Assembly: GCA_018697195.1 (NCBI GenBank)
Contig: CM031872.1
Span: forward strand, 6,492,171-6,556,170
DNA: 64,000 bases
Reading direction: 5' to 3'
Source of the DNA: Certhia americana
Taxonomy: Eukaryota > Chordata > Aves > Passeriformes > Certhiidae
How positions within the stretch are numbered: position 1 is the stretch's first letter; every line of letters begins with the position of its first letter. A model generated the notes under the pieces. It was given only the letters and a program-made list of their open reading frames with translations. It was not told where the DNA came from and ran no database searches. Below are positions 1 to 9,082 of the stretch, in pieces. The position numbers and the translations under genes were made by a program.

Positions 1-62
1 CCAGTTGGAAATGTACCTCTGAGGGCAGAAGCATCATATTGGGCACAAAATGGGAAGGAAAT

Positions 63-575
63 CATTGAATCAAGGACCCGTTAGGGTTGGAAAATACCTC
101 TAAGATCATCAAACTCAATCATCAACCCAGCACCACCACTGTGTTCACCACTAAACTGTGTCCTCAAGTGCCACACGCATACAGTTTTTGAACACTTCCA
201 GGGATGGTGACTCCACCACTGTCCTGGGGAGGCCATTACAAGGCTTTAGAACCTTTTCCATGAAGAAATTTTCCCTAATATCAAATCTAAACCTCTCCTG
301 CCACAACTTGAGGTAATTTCCTCTTATCCTGTCCCTTGTCCCCTGGAAGCAGAGCTCGACCCCCCCAGCTGCTCCCTCCTGTCAGGGAGTTGTGCACAGC
401 CAGACAGTCCTTCCTAAGCCTCCTTTTCTCCAGGCTGGGCCTCTTTCCCTGCTCCCTCAGCTGCTCCCGGTGCTCCAGCCCCTTCCTTGGCTCTGTTCCT
501 TTCTCTGGACTTTCTTCATCCCCTTCAAGTCTTTCTGGCAGTGAGGAGCCCACAGTGGAGCCTCTGACATCCAGC
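63..575 (-). mobile_element. CR1 LINE fragment, 3' end plus end of ORF2
   Basis: Read on the minus strand this is the 3' part of a chicken-repeat-1 (CR1) non-LTR retrotransposon. On the plus strand it opens with the inverted CR1 tail (a decayed TTAGGGTTGGAAAATACCT block near 80). It continues through the inverted blocks for a first-codon-like TCCATGAAGAAATTTTCCCTAATAT (about 257-281), the lost-tail region TTGAGGTAATTTCCTCTTATCCTGTCCC, and TTTCTCCAGGCTGGGC (about 423). The segment 500-575 corresponds to the C-terminal end of the CR1 ORF2 reverse transcriptase, too decayed to read through. It is an older subfamily with many substitutions. The 5' limit at about 575 is approximate. Confidence 0.85.
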
Positions 576-1796
576 ACCAGCCTCGCAGCCCAGCTCTGCT
601 TGGCTTCTGGGGCTGCAGGTAAGATTCTCAGCAGGGAGATTTTCTGGATGTGACTCTCAATGATCTTGGTAGAAAGTGGCTGTTTCTGTCCCACTCTTTC
701 CAAATTCTGCATTAATTAGAAACACCTGAAGGAACATGATAATCGGATTTGATCTTTGAACAAAGATGTTTTTTCTTGTTTTAAAACTGCAAATCTAAAT
801 TGCAGTTTTTAATTGCCTTTCTCACCATAAGCAATTATTTGCCTTTGGGGTTTTCTTCAATTTTTTTTCTTTCTTTTGCTTTTCAGATGTTTCCCTTACT
901 GCAGGCACAGGCTCCAGGCAGAAGCTGCCAAGGTCTCACCGTGCAAAATCACTGAGTTCAAAAATAGGAAACACACCTCTGTCCCCAGGCCCCCACCACC
1001 CACTTATCACCTATGCAGGAAACACAGGTGCTCACAGCCTCTGGACTGAGAGGCAGGCATTAAAATCCCATTTGTTAAAATTTTTAAAAGAAATCCAAGG
1101 ATTGAGTGACCCCTGAAAACAGCGTTTACAAGGAAACAATGTATGTCAGGCTGTTTTGGGTACTTCCCTGGAAGCACAGAGGTGTGACTGGTATCTGTGA
1201 TACACTGAATGAGTGTAATGCCAGCCTGTGCCATGACTCTGCAGGGAGAAGATGCTCAGCTCCAATCAGGGCTGAGGATGAAGCAGCCACATGCACTAGA
1301 AGTACTTAAATTTCCTCTGACATGGTAGGCAGGGAAGTGGTGACCACCCACAGTGGGAAGAAGGTTTTATGATGCAGTTACTGAAGGAGTATAAATCTGC
1401 CTTCATAAAGGAGTGGGGAAAGCCCAGACTCATGGAATATCTTCAGAAGGTTCCTGAAGCAGGTACAGCCCTGCTGCCATGGAGTACAGCCCTAGGTGCT
1501 CATCCAGAGGCCAAGATCAGCCACCTTCAAATAAACATTTATACCTGGGCCACCTGCCCAGATGTTCCTGCTGATTGAAGCAGGCTGGTGTTTTGCATTG
1601 AAGTGGTCTTTTCCCGCCTGTGAGCCCATCACATCTTGCTCTGAGTGGGGAAGGAAGGGTTACTCTTCACCCATCATTCCTATAGGCAATGGAGAGAAAT
1701 ATTTTGAGCTCCTGCTCTATCTTGGACATTGGCTTTAGAGGCCCAGGAGGGACCTTGTCTCCCTGTGGGTGGCAGAGGGGCCTGAACAATTCACTC
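576..1796. other. Unique non-coding stretch
   Basis: No recognisable gene or repeat. A T-rich patch lies at about 765-895. The short open frames here (under 110 codons) have no family resemblance and no supporting splice or start context. I see nothing else to annotate. Confidence 0.6.
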
Positions 1797-2062
1797 TCAT
1801 GGAAAATCATACAACTATTTGGGTTAGAAGGGGTCTTAAAGCCCATCTTGTTCTACCCTCTGCCATGGGCATGGACACCTTCCCATAGACCAGGTTGTTC
1901 CAAGTCCCATCCACACTGGTCTTGGATACTTCCAGACAGGGAAGAGTTTCCTCCTAATATCTGATGTATATCTCTCCTCTTTTAGCCTAAAACCATTCCC
2001 TCTTGTCCTATCACTGTCTCCCTTTGCAAAAAGTCACTCTCCATCTTTTCCAGCTTGGAGAC
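1797..2062 (-). mobile_element. CR1 LINE 3' fragment
   Basis: Inverted CR1 tail: GGGTTAGAAGGGGTCTTAAAG, then the CTGCCATGGGCATGGACACC block, the CCAGGTTGTTCCAAG block, GAGTTTCCTCCTAATATCTG and the CCTCTTGTCCTATCACTGTC block. These are the standard order of the avian CR1 3' untranslated region read backwards. A 17-30 bp segment around 1935 is missing relative to longer copies in this window. The fragment stops near 2062, where unique sequence starts. Confidence 0.9.
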
Positions 2063-2569
2063 ACCTCCAGTGGGAATGGCTGAAGCTCAGCCCCAGAACT
2101 CCAGCCTGGTTCTCCTCGCCGTATCACTGCTCCTCACTCTGTATTATCCTATTTTCACCCACCAACATTACCTCCTGTTCTGGCTTTCACCAAAGGCAAA
2201 GGGAGTCCAGCTTGACCATCTGAAAGGTACCTGGGGAGAGATATCCCCGGGGCCCTGGAGAAAGACTCTCCCTTTAAGGAGAAATGCAGTACCCTCTGTG
2301 CAGGGATCTGAGCTTGTTTTGTCATGGGACACATTACCATGAACCCAAAAGAGGAAGGAAAAAGGGGGGTGGGGGGAGCTTTTGCCTTTCTGGTGGGAAC
2401 AGTGTTTGAACTAACTTTGTTTCCCTTGGGGAAAGGCACCAAAATAACAGAGGAAGGGGGGTGTAGTGGGGGGATGAAGCTAAAAAGGCTGTGTAATCTG
2501 CCTGGGAAAAAAAGCGCTCCCAACAGTGCTTGTGAGCCTGGTGGCGGCAGCTTGGCTGCCTGTGCCCGA
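2063..2569. other. Unique non-coding stretch, G-rich in part
   Basis: No gene or repeat family recognised. G-rich purine runs lie at about 2350-2480 (GGGGGGTGGGGGGAG and similar). Overlapping short open frames on both strands look like by-products of the low stop-codon density of G-rich DNA. Confidence 0.5.
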
Positions 2570-2680
2570 GGGGACACGACTACAGGGGACACGATTGATT
2601 CCTGGGGACACGATTGATTCCTGGGGACATGGCTCCTGGGGACACACAGGGCTCCTGGGGAACATGCCTCCTGGGGGATT
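2570..2680. repeat. GGGGACAC minisatellite, period 15-19 bp
   Basis: Six to seven tandem units each start with GGGGACA, spaced 15 or 19 bp. Two adjacent units (about 2585-2622) are identical 19-mers ending in CGATTGATTCCT. Later units diverge (GGCTCCT, GGGCTCCT, GCCTCCT endings). Alternation between 15 and 19 bp suggests slippage on a composite unit. It is non-coding as far as I can tell. Confidence 0.85.
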
Positions 2681-3052
2681 GTTTTATTCCCCTCTGCGTT
2701 TTATTACCCTCAGAGCTGTGTTGGGCAGGAGAGAAGCTGTTATGGGCACTCAGACTGCTTGTGTGCTGAGTGAAATTCATTTCTCTTTTCAACTTTAATA
2801 CCTACAGCAAATCAGTTTATTAAATATCTTCCCAAGTCCTTAGAGCAATGACTAACAATGACAGCAATGCAAACAAGCCCAAGCCCATGTGGGTTTAGGA
2901 CATGATGCTCTCTCTTGCCTGGGGAGTCCTTCTTCATGAATTTAGGTTGGAAGATATTCACAAACCTACCAGCTCTTATCTGGCATCTGTCCCCTTCTGA
3001 GCTGAAATAAGATGAAAAAATGGTCCTAACTAAGGAGCCCTCCCTGCTTTGG

Positions 3053-3067
3053 TTTTTTTTTTTTTTT
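3053..3067. repeat. Poly-T tract (T15)
   Basis: Fifteen consecutive T. No AATAAA-type signal stands at the right distance on the minus strand, so a retrocopy tail is not indicated. Confidence 0.9.
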
Positions 3068-3446
3068 CCCAAGAGAAATGAGAGCTGTAAGGGTTTCAGT
3101 AACTACAAATGTTTCTCCAGCAGCTTCTCTTCCACAAGTGAATGATTTGCATCCTTAATGAGTGGAGGACACAGGGCACACGTCACCACATATGCTGAGG
3201 TGTATGTGTAAGTTCCATCCCATATCCAACAAGTCTTGTCATTACACAGGACAATGGCCATGGGACTGGCCATGGGACTGTGAGGCTCATCATGGACCAG
3301 TCTCCAGTGCCTGGGTTGTCTCCCACCATTATCTTCTAGGCTTTCACAAATTGACTAACCATTAATGAACTGAATCAGCTTTTTTCTGGGGATTAATTTA
3401 GGATTCAGTATTCTGCCACAAGGCTTTGGACGAATGGCCTATTAGG

Positions 3447-3482
3447 TTGTTTGTTTTTTTTTTTTTTTTGGTTTTTTTTTTT
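3447..3482. repeat. Interrupted poly-T tract
   Basis: A run of 16 T, then GG, then 11 T, preceded by TTGTTTG. It is simple low-complexity sequence. Nothing on the minus strand upstream resembles a polyadenylation signal. Confidence 0.9.
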
Positions 3483-4879
3483 GCTTTCTCCCTTTTATGA
3501 AGTCTTTAAGTGGCTGTTTCCAGTTTGTTTCCTTAAAAAACACATAAAATCTCTGCCCTGTCAACCACAGCCTTGGACAACCACCTGTGCAGGTGTTGTT
3601 CTGAGCAGCAAACAAAGCTGTGTGACAGCACCCAAAGGGGGAAAGCTCCTTTGCTTTTAGGAAGTGCTGGGGGCAGGAGAGACAGAGGCCTTGAAGATGG
3701 GAAGGATCCAGGAATTCCTTGGAGTGATTTGGCTCTGGGCTGTCACAGTCTGTGGCAGGAGGCTCCCCCTGCTCCCAGGGGCCTCTCTCCCCATACTGTG
3801 GAAGCTTGCCCATCTCCCTGCTCCTCTTCCATGAGCTTTCTCACTCCCTGGCACTTCATTCTCTTGTGAAGCCTTCTCCCTCACAGGTGGGGAGGTGACA
3901 GTGCTGGCAGTGACAAGTGACACGGAAGAAGGCAAGGCCAGTGTCTGGACACTGCCATGTCACATTCACTGTGTTCCCTGCCCTGTCTTGTGCCCTGATG
4001 GATTCCACCCTCCTGCTGCACCCCTGTCCTGCTGTCCCAGCTGTCTGTGCACTCTGCCCTGGGGAGGAGGGCTCCCAGGCAGCTGCTTATGTCCCTGAGG
4101 ATGGATACTTCCCTGTCACATTCAAAGCAGGGACACTGGTGTTGGACTGGGAACAGATAAGGAGTGGCTGGGGCACATCTCTGTCTGTGCCTTGCTGTGC
4201 CAGCCCAGCACCACACTCCCATCCAAGGTGCTGTGCTAAAACTTCAGAGTGATTTGGGTGCAGACAGGGGGACAGGGACCACATCTGCACTCCAAGCTGT
4301 CCTTGTGCTGCCCTGCGGAGTTGGAGAGAGCTGGAGCTGTGCCCCAATTCTTTCCTGGGGACATGGACCTGGCCAGGTCACTGAGTTGGAATCCCCATTA
4401 GTGGAGGGAGAGGGAAGGGACAGGGAATCTCCCTCCTGTGCTGTGCTTGGGAAGCAGCAGGGGCGGCTTGGCCATGGTGCTCTGTCACAGCTGTGCTGGC
4501 ACATCCCTGGCTCTGGCATGTCCCCAGTGCTGGTGTGTTTCTGCCTCTGGCTGTCACCACTGCCCTGAGGTCCCCCCAGCACAAAGTGCTGTGCTCTGAT
4601 AAAGAGTTAAGGCGCTCTTGGAGGCAGTTCTGTGAGAACATTTCTCAGAGGGCAGTGCACTTTTATTCAAAATAATTTTCCATTCCATTTATATCTATAT
4701 CATAGGAGGTGGCTGCAGGGTCTGAATTTTCCATCACCCCAGACCTCATTTCCCTGCCTGGGCCTGACCCCTGCTCAGCTTCCCCAAGAATAACAGAAAA
4801 GTTCAATGGGAGCAAAAGGGCCAAGGGGCTGAGCTCCCACTGCTGTGCCACCCAATTAGGCTCCCTTTGTTAACAGAAG

Positions 4880-4966
4880 ACATTATATACACAGAACATA
4901 TACATTTATATGCATATATTATACACACATTATATAGGACAGAATATGCACATTTACATGTATATG
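4880..4966. repeat. AT-rich TATA/CATA low-complexity patch
   Basis: Imperfect alternation of CATTATATACACA, CATATACATTTATATGCATATATTATACACACATTATATA-like words without a strict period. It probably derives from a decayed (TA)n or (CATA)n microsatellite. Confidence 0.75.
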
Positions 4967-5344
4967 GGAAAGCCCCAGGAATAAATGTACCTGGAAAGGG
5001 ATTTCCAAGTAAATAGGGCAGGACTGGAGCTCCAAGAGCATGCTGCAGTCTGGTCTAGGTTCTATCATCACCTGTTTTCATACTTTTACACTTGAATTTC
5101 AATTGCAAGATGACAAAGACAAAAACCAAAATTATCAAGGCCAAAAGAGGGAAAAACTCTTAGTAGCAGATATGGAACCTCATCACAGGTATTGATCAGA
5201 CATTACATGTGCTTCCAAGTGACATCGCTTGACAATGGAGATATTAGGGTTTGCTACTTGGACAGTGGTGATAGTATTCTTTCTGCTAAAAATGTTTTGA
5301 TTTTAAAATATCATTATTATCAAAATATTTTTATTATGCTCGGA

Positions 5345-5392
5345 GACCTGTCCAACCTGGCCCGGAACATTTACAGGGATGGGATTTCTGGA
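5345..5392 (-). mobile_element. Possible short CR1 remnant
   Basis: The stretch TCCAACCTGGCCCGGAACAT followed by TTACAGGGATGGGA mirrors the inverted CR1 block around CCAACCTGGCCTTGAACACTTCCAGGGATGGG. Only about 48 bp are recognisable and the flanks do not continue the CR1 order, so it may be an old fragment or a chance match. Confidence 0.4.
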
Positions 5393-6329
5393 CAACAGAG
5401 CGTGGTATCTGCTCTTAATCCAGCTGCTGCTTTCCCCAGACAGGGCACACCTAACTCCAATAAATCCACTGAGGTTCTTCACCTGACAGACCAGGGACAC
5501 AGTGGTTCTCCACAGGGAAGCCCAGGGATGTGCTCCTGTTGCCAAGGTTTGTGGATTTTCCCCCAAGGACTGCACTGTCCAGCAGCACCAATTCCCTTAT
5601 CAGAGGCAGAGGCAGATAACGTGTCACAAAAACAAGTTTATAAAAACACCAACTTAACCAGATGATCTTCCATATAGTTCATGAGGAAGGGCAGCATCTC
5701 ATGGAAACCCTGGCTGGTTTTGCTGTCTCATCATTCTCAGCTGATGGAGATTTTACCACGAATTGCTGTGTCCAGTGTGCATCTCTGAAGGCACTGGAGA
5801 TTCCCAGTTCCCTGTAGGCCTACAGTGTTAGAAAGTCTCAGTTACCTGTTTCTCCCATTTCCCTCCCACACAGCTTCCTCCTGCCTCCTCCTAAAGGGCT
5901 CCAGGCACTGGAAGTAGTCAAACTCATGTGAACAACACCAGGTCCCAGGGACCAGCATGGGACAGAAAGGTCCTTCCCTCAACATCTCTTCAGTCTGGAA
6001 GATGAAGAGAATGTCACCCATGGGATATTTTACAACTCCACTTTCCTAGCAAGAGTTACAGGGTTCACATCACTGAACTTATACCCATCACCCTCAGCTT
6101 TTTGGCTGCACACCCTGTGGACAGCCATGTCCCAAACACTCTTGCTCCATCAGGATCCTCTTTCCTTTGCTGCCAGGAAGGAATTGCCCCAGCACTGGCT
6201 CTGCACAAAACAGTGGTTTCTTGCTTAATTAATGAATTATTTCACATAATTTTTAGATTCTGCCTACTACTACTTTAGATTCTACCTACCTGCTTCTCTG
6301 TTCAGCACACATGTATGCAATATCAGGGC
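5393..6329. other. Unique stretch upstream of the retroviral relic
   Basis: No gag, protease or LTR could be recognised here, although the pol relic begins just downstream. No TG...CA-bounded block repeats on the far side of the relic. If upstream retroviral sequence persists it is too decayed to read by eye. Confidence 0.45.
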
Positions 6330-6338
6330 TATGGATCC

Positions 6339-6963
6339 ATTCCATTGGCAGCAGAATGCAGGCCTCAGTTTGCTCTCACCTAGAAGAGCATGCAGTACAC
6401 CTGGAACTGACTCCCCCAAGGGTAGAAGCACAGTCCCACCACCTGCCATAGACTAAACCAAACTGCACTAAAAAAAAGTGAAGCTCCAAAACATCTACAT
6501 TGATGACATCATTGTGTAGGAGAACACAGCAGCAAAAGTGTTTAAGGAAAGAGAGAAGATCTTCCAAATTCTCCTAAAAGCTGGTTTCGCTATAAAAAAA
6601 GAGCAAAGTTAAGAGACCTGCTTCAGAAATCCAGTCCCTGGAAATAAAGTAGCAAGATGGACAGCATCAAATTCTCATAAAATCTCAACAATGTCTCCAC
6701 CAACCAACAAGAGAGAAATACAAGCTTTCTTAGGTGCCATAAGCTTTTGGAGTATGCAAGTTCCTGAGTACAATCAGATCGTAAGCCCTCTCTATGTAGT
6801 CACCCACAAAAAGAACATTTTCCAGTGGGGCCCTGAAGAGCAACAAGCCTTTGCACAGATCAAGCAAGAGATTGTTCATGCAATAGCACTTAACCCAGAC
6901 AGGACAGGACCAAATGTAAAGAACATGCTCTACTCTACAGAAAGCAGCCATGGTCTGTCCTAG
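6339..6963 (+). pseudogene. Retroviral reverse transcriptase remnant (pol)
   Basis: It covers the second half of the RT palm and the thumb/connection. A decayed motif-A area precedes 6342. LPQG is encoded at 6411-6422, followed by the conserved SP at about 6432-6437. The catalytic YIDD is at 6497-6508 in another reading frame, so at least one frameshift lies between. The connection reads open from about 6653 to 6960 (SPPTNK, QAFLGAISFW, FQWGPEEQQAF). In-frame stops stand at 6381, 6408, 6423, 6518, 6650 and 6961. Five of these six (all but 6408) sit where the family normally has tryptophan. The first catalytic aspartate region is not readable. No enzyme can be made from this. Confidence 0.88.
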
Positions 6964-7369
6964 AGCCTTTGGCAAAAAGTGCCTGGTGAGACTCAAAACT
7001 GACCACTAAGATTCTAGAGACAAAACTAGAAAAAGTCGAAAACCAACTCTACCCCCCAAAAAAAGATATTTTAGCAGCCAATGAAAGAGTCCTAGCTGCC
7101 TCAAAAATAATAAGCACTAAAACACAATTCCTCCTGGCACCCCAACTACCAGTAGTAAAATAAATATTTAAAAAAAAAAGTTCCCTTTACCCACCACACC
7201 ACCAACGCCACATGGAACAAATAGATTGCCCTCATCACACAGCGTGCCTGTATTGGAAAACTGAACTGCCCTGAAATTTTAGAGATAATTACAAATTAGC
7301 TTAAAAGTAAAAACTTTAGTCTCATGGACAAAGAAAAACAGAAACAAGTGACACACACTGAGAAAGCTC

Positions 7370-7700
7370 CACCATACAACCAACTGCCAGCAAAAGAAAC
7401 ACGCTATGCTCTTTTTACAGATAGTTCTTGTTGCATTGTAAAGATGAAATGAAAGTAAAAAGCAGCTGTATAGAACCCCACACAACAAGTCACACAAGCT
7501 ACTGAAAGAGAAAGTAGATCAAGCCAACTTGCCAAACTCAAAGCTGTTCAACCTAGCCCACAACATTGCTGGAAGAGAGAGGTAGACAAGGCTCTACCTC
7601 TACACCAATTCATAAATAGTAGCCAATGCTCTGTGGGAACGGCTAGAAAAGTAGAAAAAAGCCTACTAGCAGCATAGAGAAAACAATTTAAGCTGCTAAA
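7370..7700 (+). pseudogene. Retroviral RNase H remnant (pol)
   Basis: RNase H begins near 7400 with YALFTDSSC (7407-7433), the usual FTDGS carrying serine for glycine, itself a G-to-A change. It continues with SSQLAKLKAVQ (about 7519-7552), matching the family's second acidic-residue block, with lysine where glutamate is expected (again G to A). A YTNS stretch (about 7601-7612) replaces the family's YTDS, so the third acidic residue also appears lost by G to A. Stops at 7456, 7471, 7583, 7613, 7652, 7667 and 7689 fall at expected tryptophans. The stop at 7450 is not explained that way. Confidence 0.8.
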
Positions 7701-7729
7701 GAGTGGAAGAAAATCACTACTAGGGTAGA

Positions 7730-8190
7730 GAAACTATGTGTAAAACTATCTGTCATGTCCCCAAGAGCAGAGCTAATGAAGAACACCAAACCAACAATCA
7801 GATTGATCAGGCTACAAAAATAAAAGTATCAAAGATAGATTGAGAACACAAGTTGTTCCAAGAAAAAGTTGTTCAAAGCTCAATAGGCCCACAATACCTC
7901 AAGTCATCACAATAGAAATGCCACCTATAAGTGGACACAAGATCTGGGGGGGTGGTGGTGGTGGATCTAACCTTAGACAATGTTTCTCAGGTTATCCATG
8001 ACTGCAACAATCAAACAAGCCAAGCCAGTGCTCTCTGGTATGGGAGGTGGTGGTGCAAATATAAGTATGGGAAAACCTAGCAAATTAACTACATCACATT
8101 GCCCCAAACATGCCAAAACCACCATTTCCAGTCAGATACAAAAACCCTCACTTAGATGGTGCCCTAGGTTGCTTCAGAGGCGCTGAAACA
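7730..8190 (+). pseudogene. Retroviral integrase N-terminus remnant (pol)
   Basis: After the RNase H tail, a stop at 7884 is followed by AHNTSSHH (7887-7910), ATYKW (7920-7934) and VIHDC (7991-8005). This matches the His-His-Cys-Cys zinc-binding N-terminus of integrase, but the partner cysteine of the HDC element cannot be seen. A GGT run at 7945-7964 has expanded inside it. Further down, YITLPQT (about 8087-8107) resembles the start of the catalytic core, and readable homology ends soon after, so the DDE core is absent. Frame changes near 8010. Confidence 0.72.
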
Positions 8191-8285
8191 AAGACTGAGA
8201 GAAAAAGAAATGAAAAGAAATGAGTATGGAAAATTAATGGGCAAAAGCAGGGGAAGGGTAAAAAAACAACAGATGCCTGGATATG

Positions 8286-8990
8286 ATGCTCTACACCTTG
8301 CTGTGATGGGAGCTTGTCCCCTCCATGGGCCCAGCAGCTCCTGATGGCCCAGTATGGGCCATTCCTCTGCTTAAATCAGAAATAAAATACTGAGAAACGC
8401 ATCTGCCATCCCCCCAATTCCATCACAAAAACACCTGCTGGACTGTGGCTGAAAGGGACAAACCTGACAGAGGAGGCATCTGTCCTGTGGTGAGCAGTGT
8501 GACCATGGGAAGGGACACTGCCTAAGCTGGCACCCCACAAGCTACAAACTCCTGAATTTTGAGTGGAGCCTGCTCCCAGGATGCCAGTATCCTCACAGCC
8601 CTGCACATCACATCCCCACAAACCTTGGAGAGCTGGACAGCTTTGCCGTGGAAGCAGGAGCTGGGATGGCTGGATCCAAACCAGAGACTCAGTGACTCCC
8701 AAATGAGCTTTCTGAGGAGCTGGGCGAGTGCTAATGAGTGCTGACAACATTTCAGTGTCAGCTCACATCCAGATTCTCACTTACAGCCTCAAAGGACCCC
8801 AAATACAGAATTTAAGCTGAACCAGAAACTGCCAAACTTGTAAATTCCTCCCCTGGCTGCTGAAGACATTTAAACTGATACTTGCAGAGCTGTCTCAGTC
8901 TTCTCTCACTCCATAAAGAGTTTTTTCCATGACAGAGGTTCTCTGAGCATGCTGGTCACTGCCAACAGACACAGCCCCACAACTCAGGTC
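8286..8990. other. Unique non-coding stretch
   Basis: Sequence composition returns to the local norm after the A-rich retroviral relic. No LTR, env or gene recognised. A 124-codon minus-strand open frame at 8376-8750 has no recognisable family and I treat it as noise. Confidence 0.5.
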
Positions 8991-9082
8991 ATCACAGACT
9001 GATTTGGGTTGGGAGGGACCTGAAAGATCCTCTCATTCCACTGCCTGCCATGGGCAGGGACACCTCCCAATAGATGAGGTGC
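8991..9082 (-). mobile_element. CR1 LINE 3'-terminal fragment
   Basis: ATCACAGACTGATTTGGGTT, GGGAGGGACCTGAAAGATCC, CTGCCTGCCATGGGCAGGGACACCTCCCAATAGATGAGGT: the last 90 bp of CR1 in inverse order. It was truncated at the 5' end very early, as is common for CR1. Confidence 0.88.

Larger units (their letters stand above)
2681..5344. other. Unique non-coding stretch with low-complexity islands
   Basis: No host gene, exon pair or transposon recognised. It contains the poly-T tracts at 3053-3067 and 3447-3482, a small direct duplication of GGCCATGGGACT at about 3258-3283, and the AT-rich patch at 4880-4966, each listed separately. The rest is moderately GC-rich unique DNA with only short overlapping open frames. 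Confidence 0.5.
6330..8285 (+). mobile_element. Endogenous retrovirus pol relic, hypermutated
   Basis: A plus-strand remnant of a retroviral pol gene, in the order reverse transcriptase, connection, RNase H, integrase N-terminus. It is identified by an LPQG box, a YIDD catalytic box, the proline-rich SPPTNK...QAFLG connection, an FTDSS RNase H start and a histidine/cysteine integrase start. Frame must be changed at least four times (about 6430-6495, 6600, 7025, 7680), and many stops interrupt it. No gag, protease, env, primer-binding site or LTR is visible. I believe it belongs to a class III (ERV-L-like) family common in birds; the class is an inference. The plus strand is strikingly A-rich: of 7021-7080, 29 bases are A and only 6 are G. 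The 3' limit is set where A-richness ends and is approximate. Confidence 0.9.
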
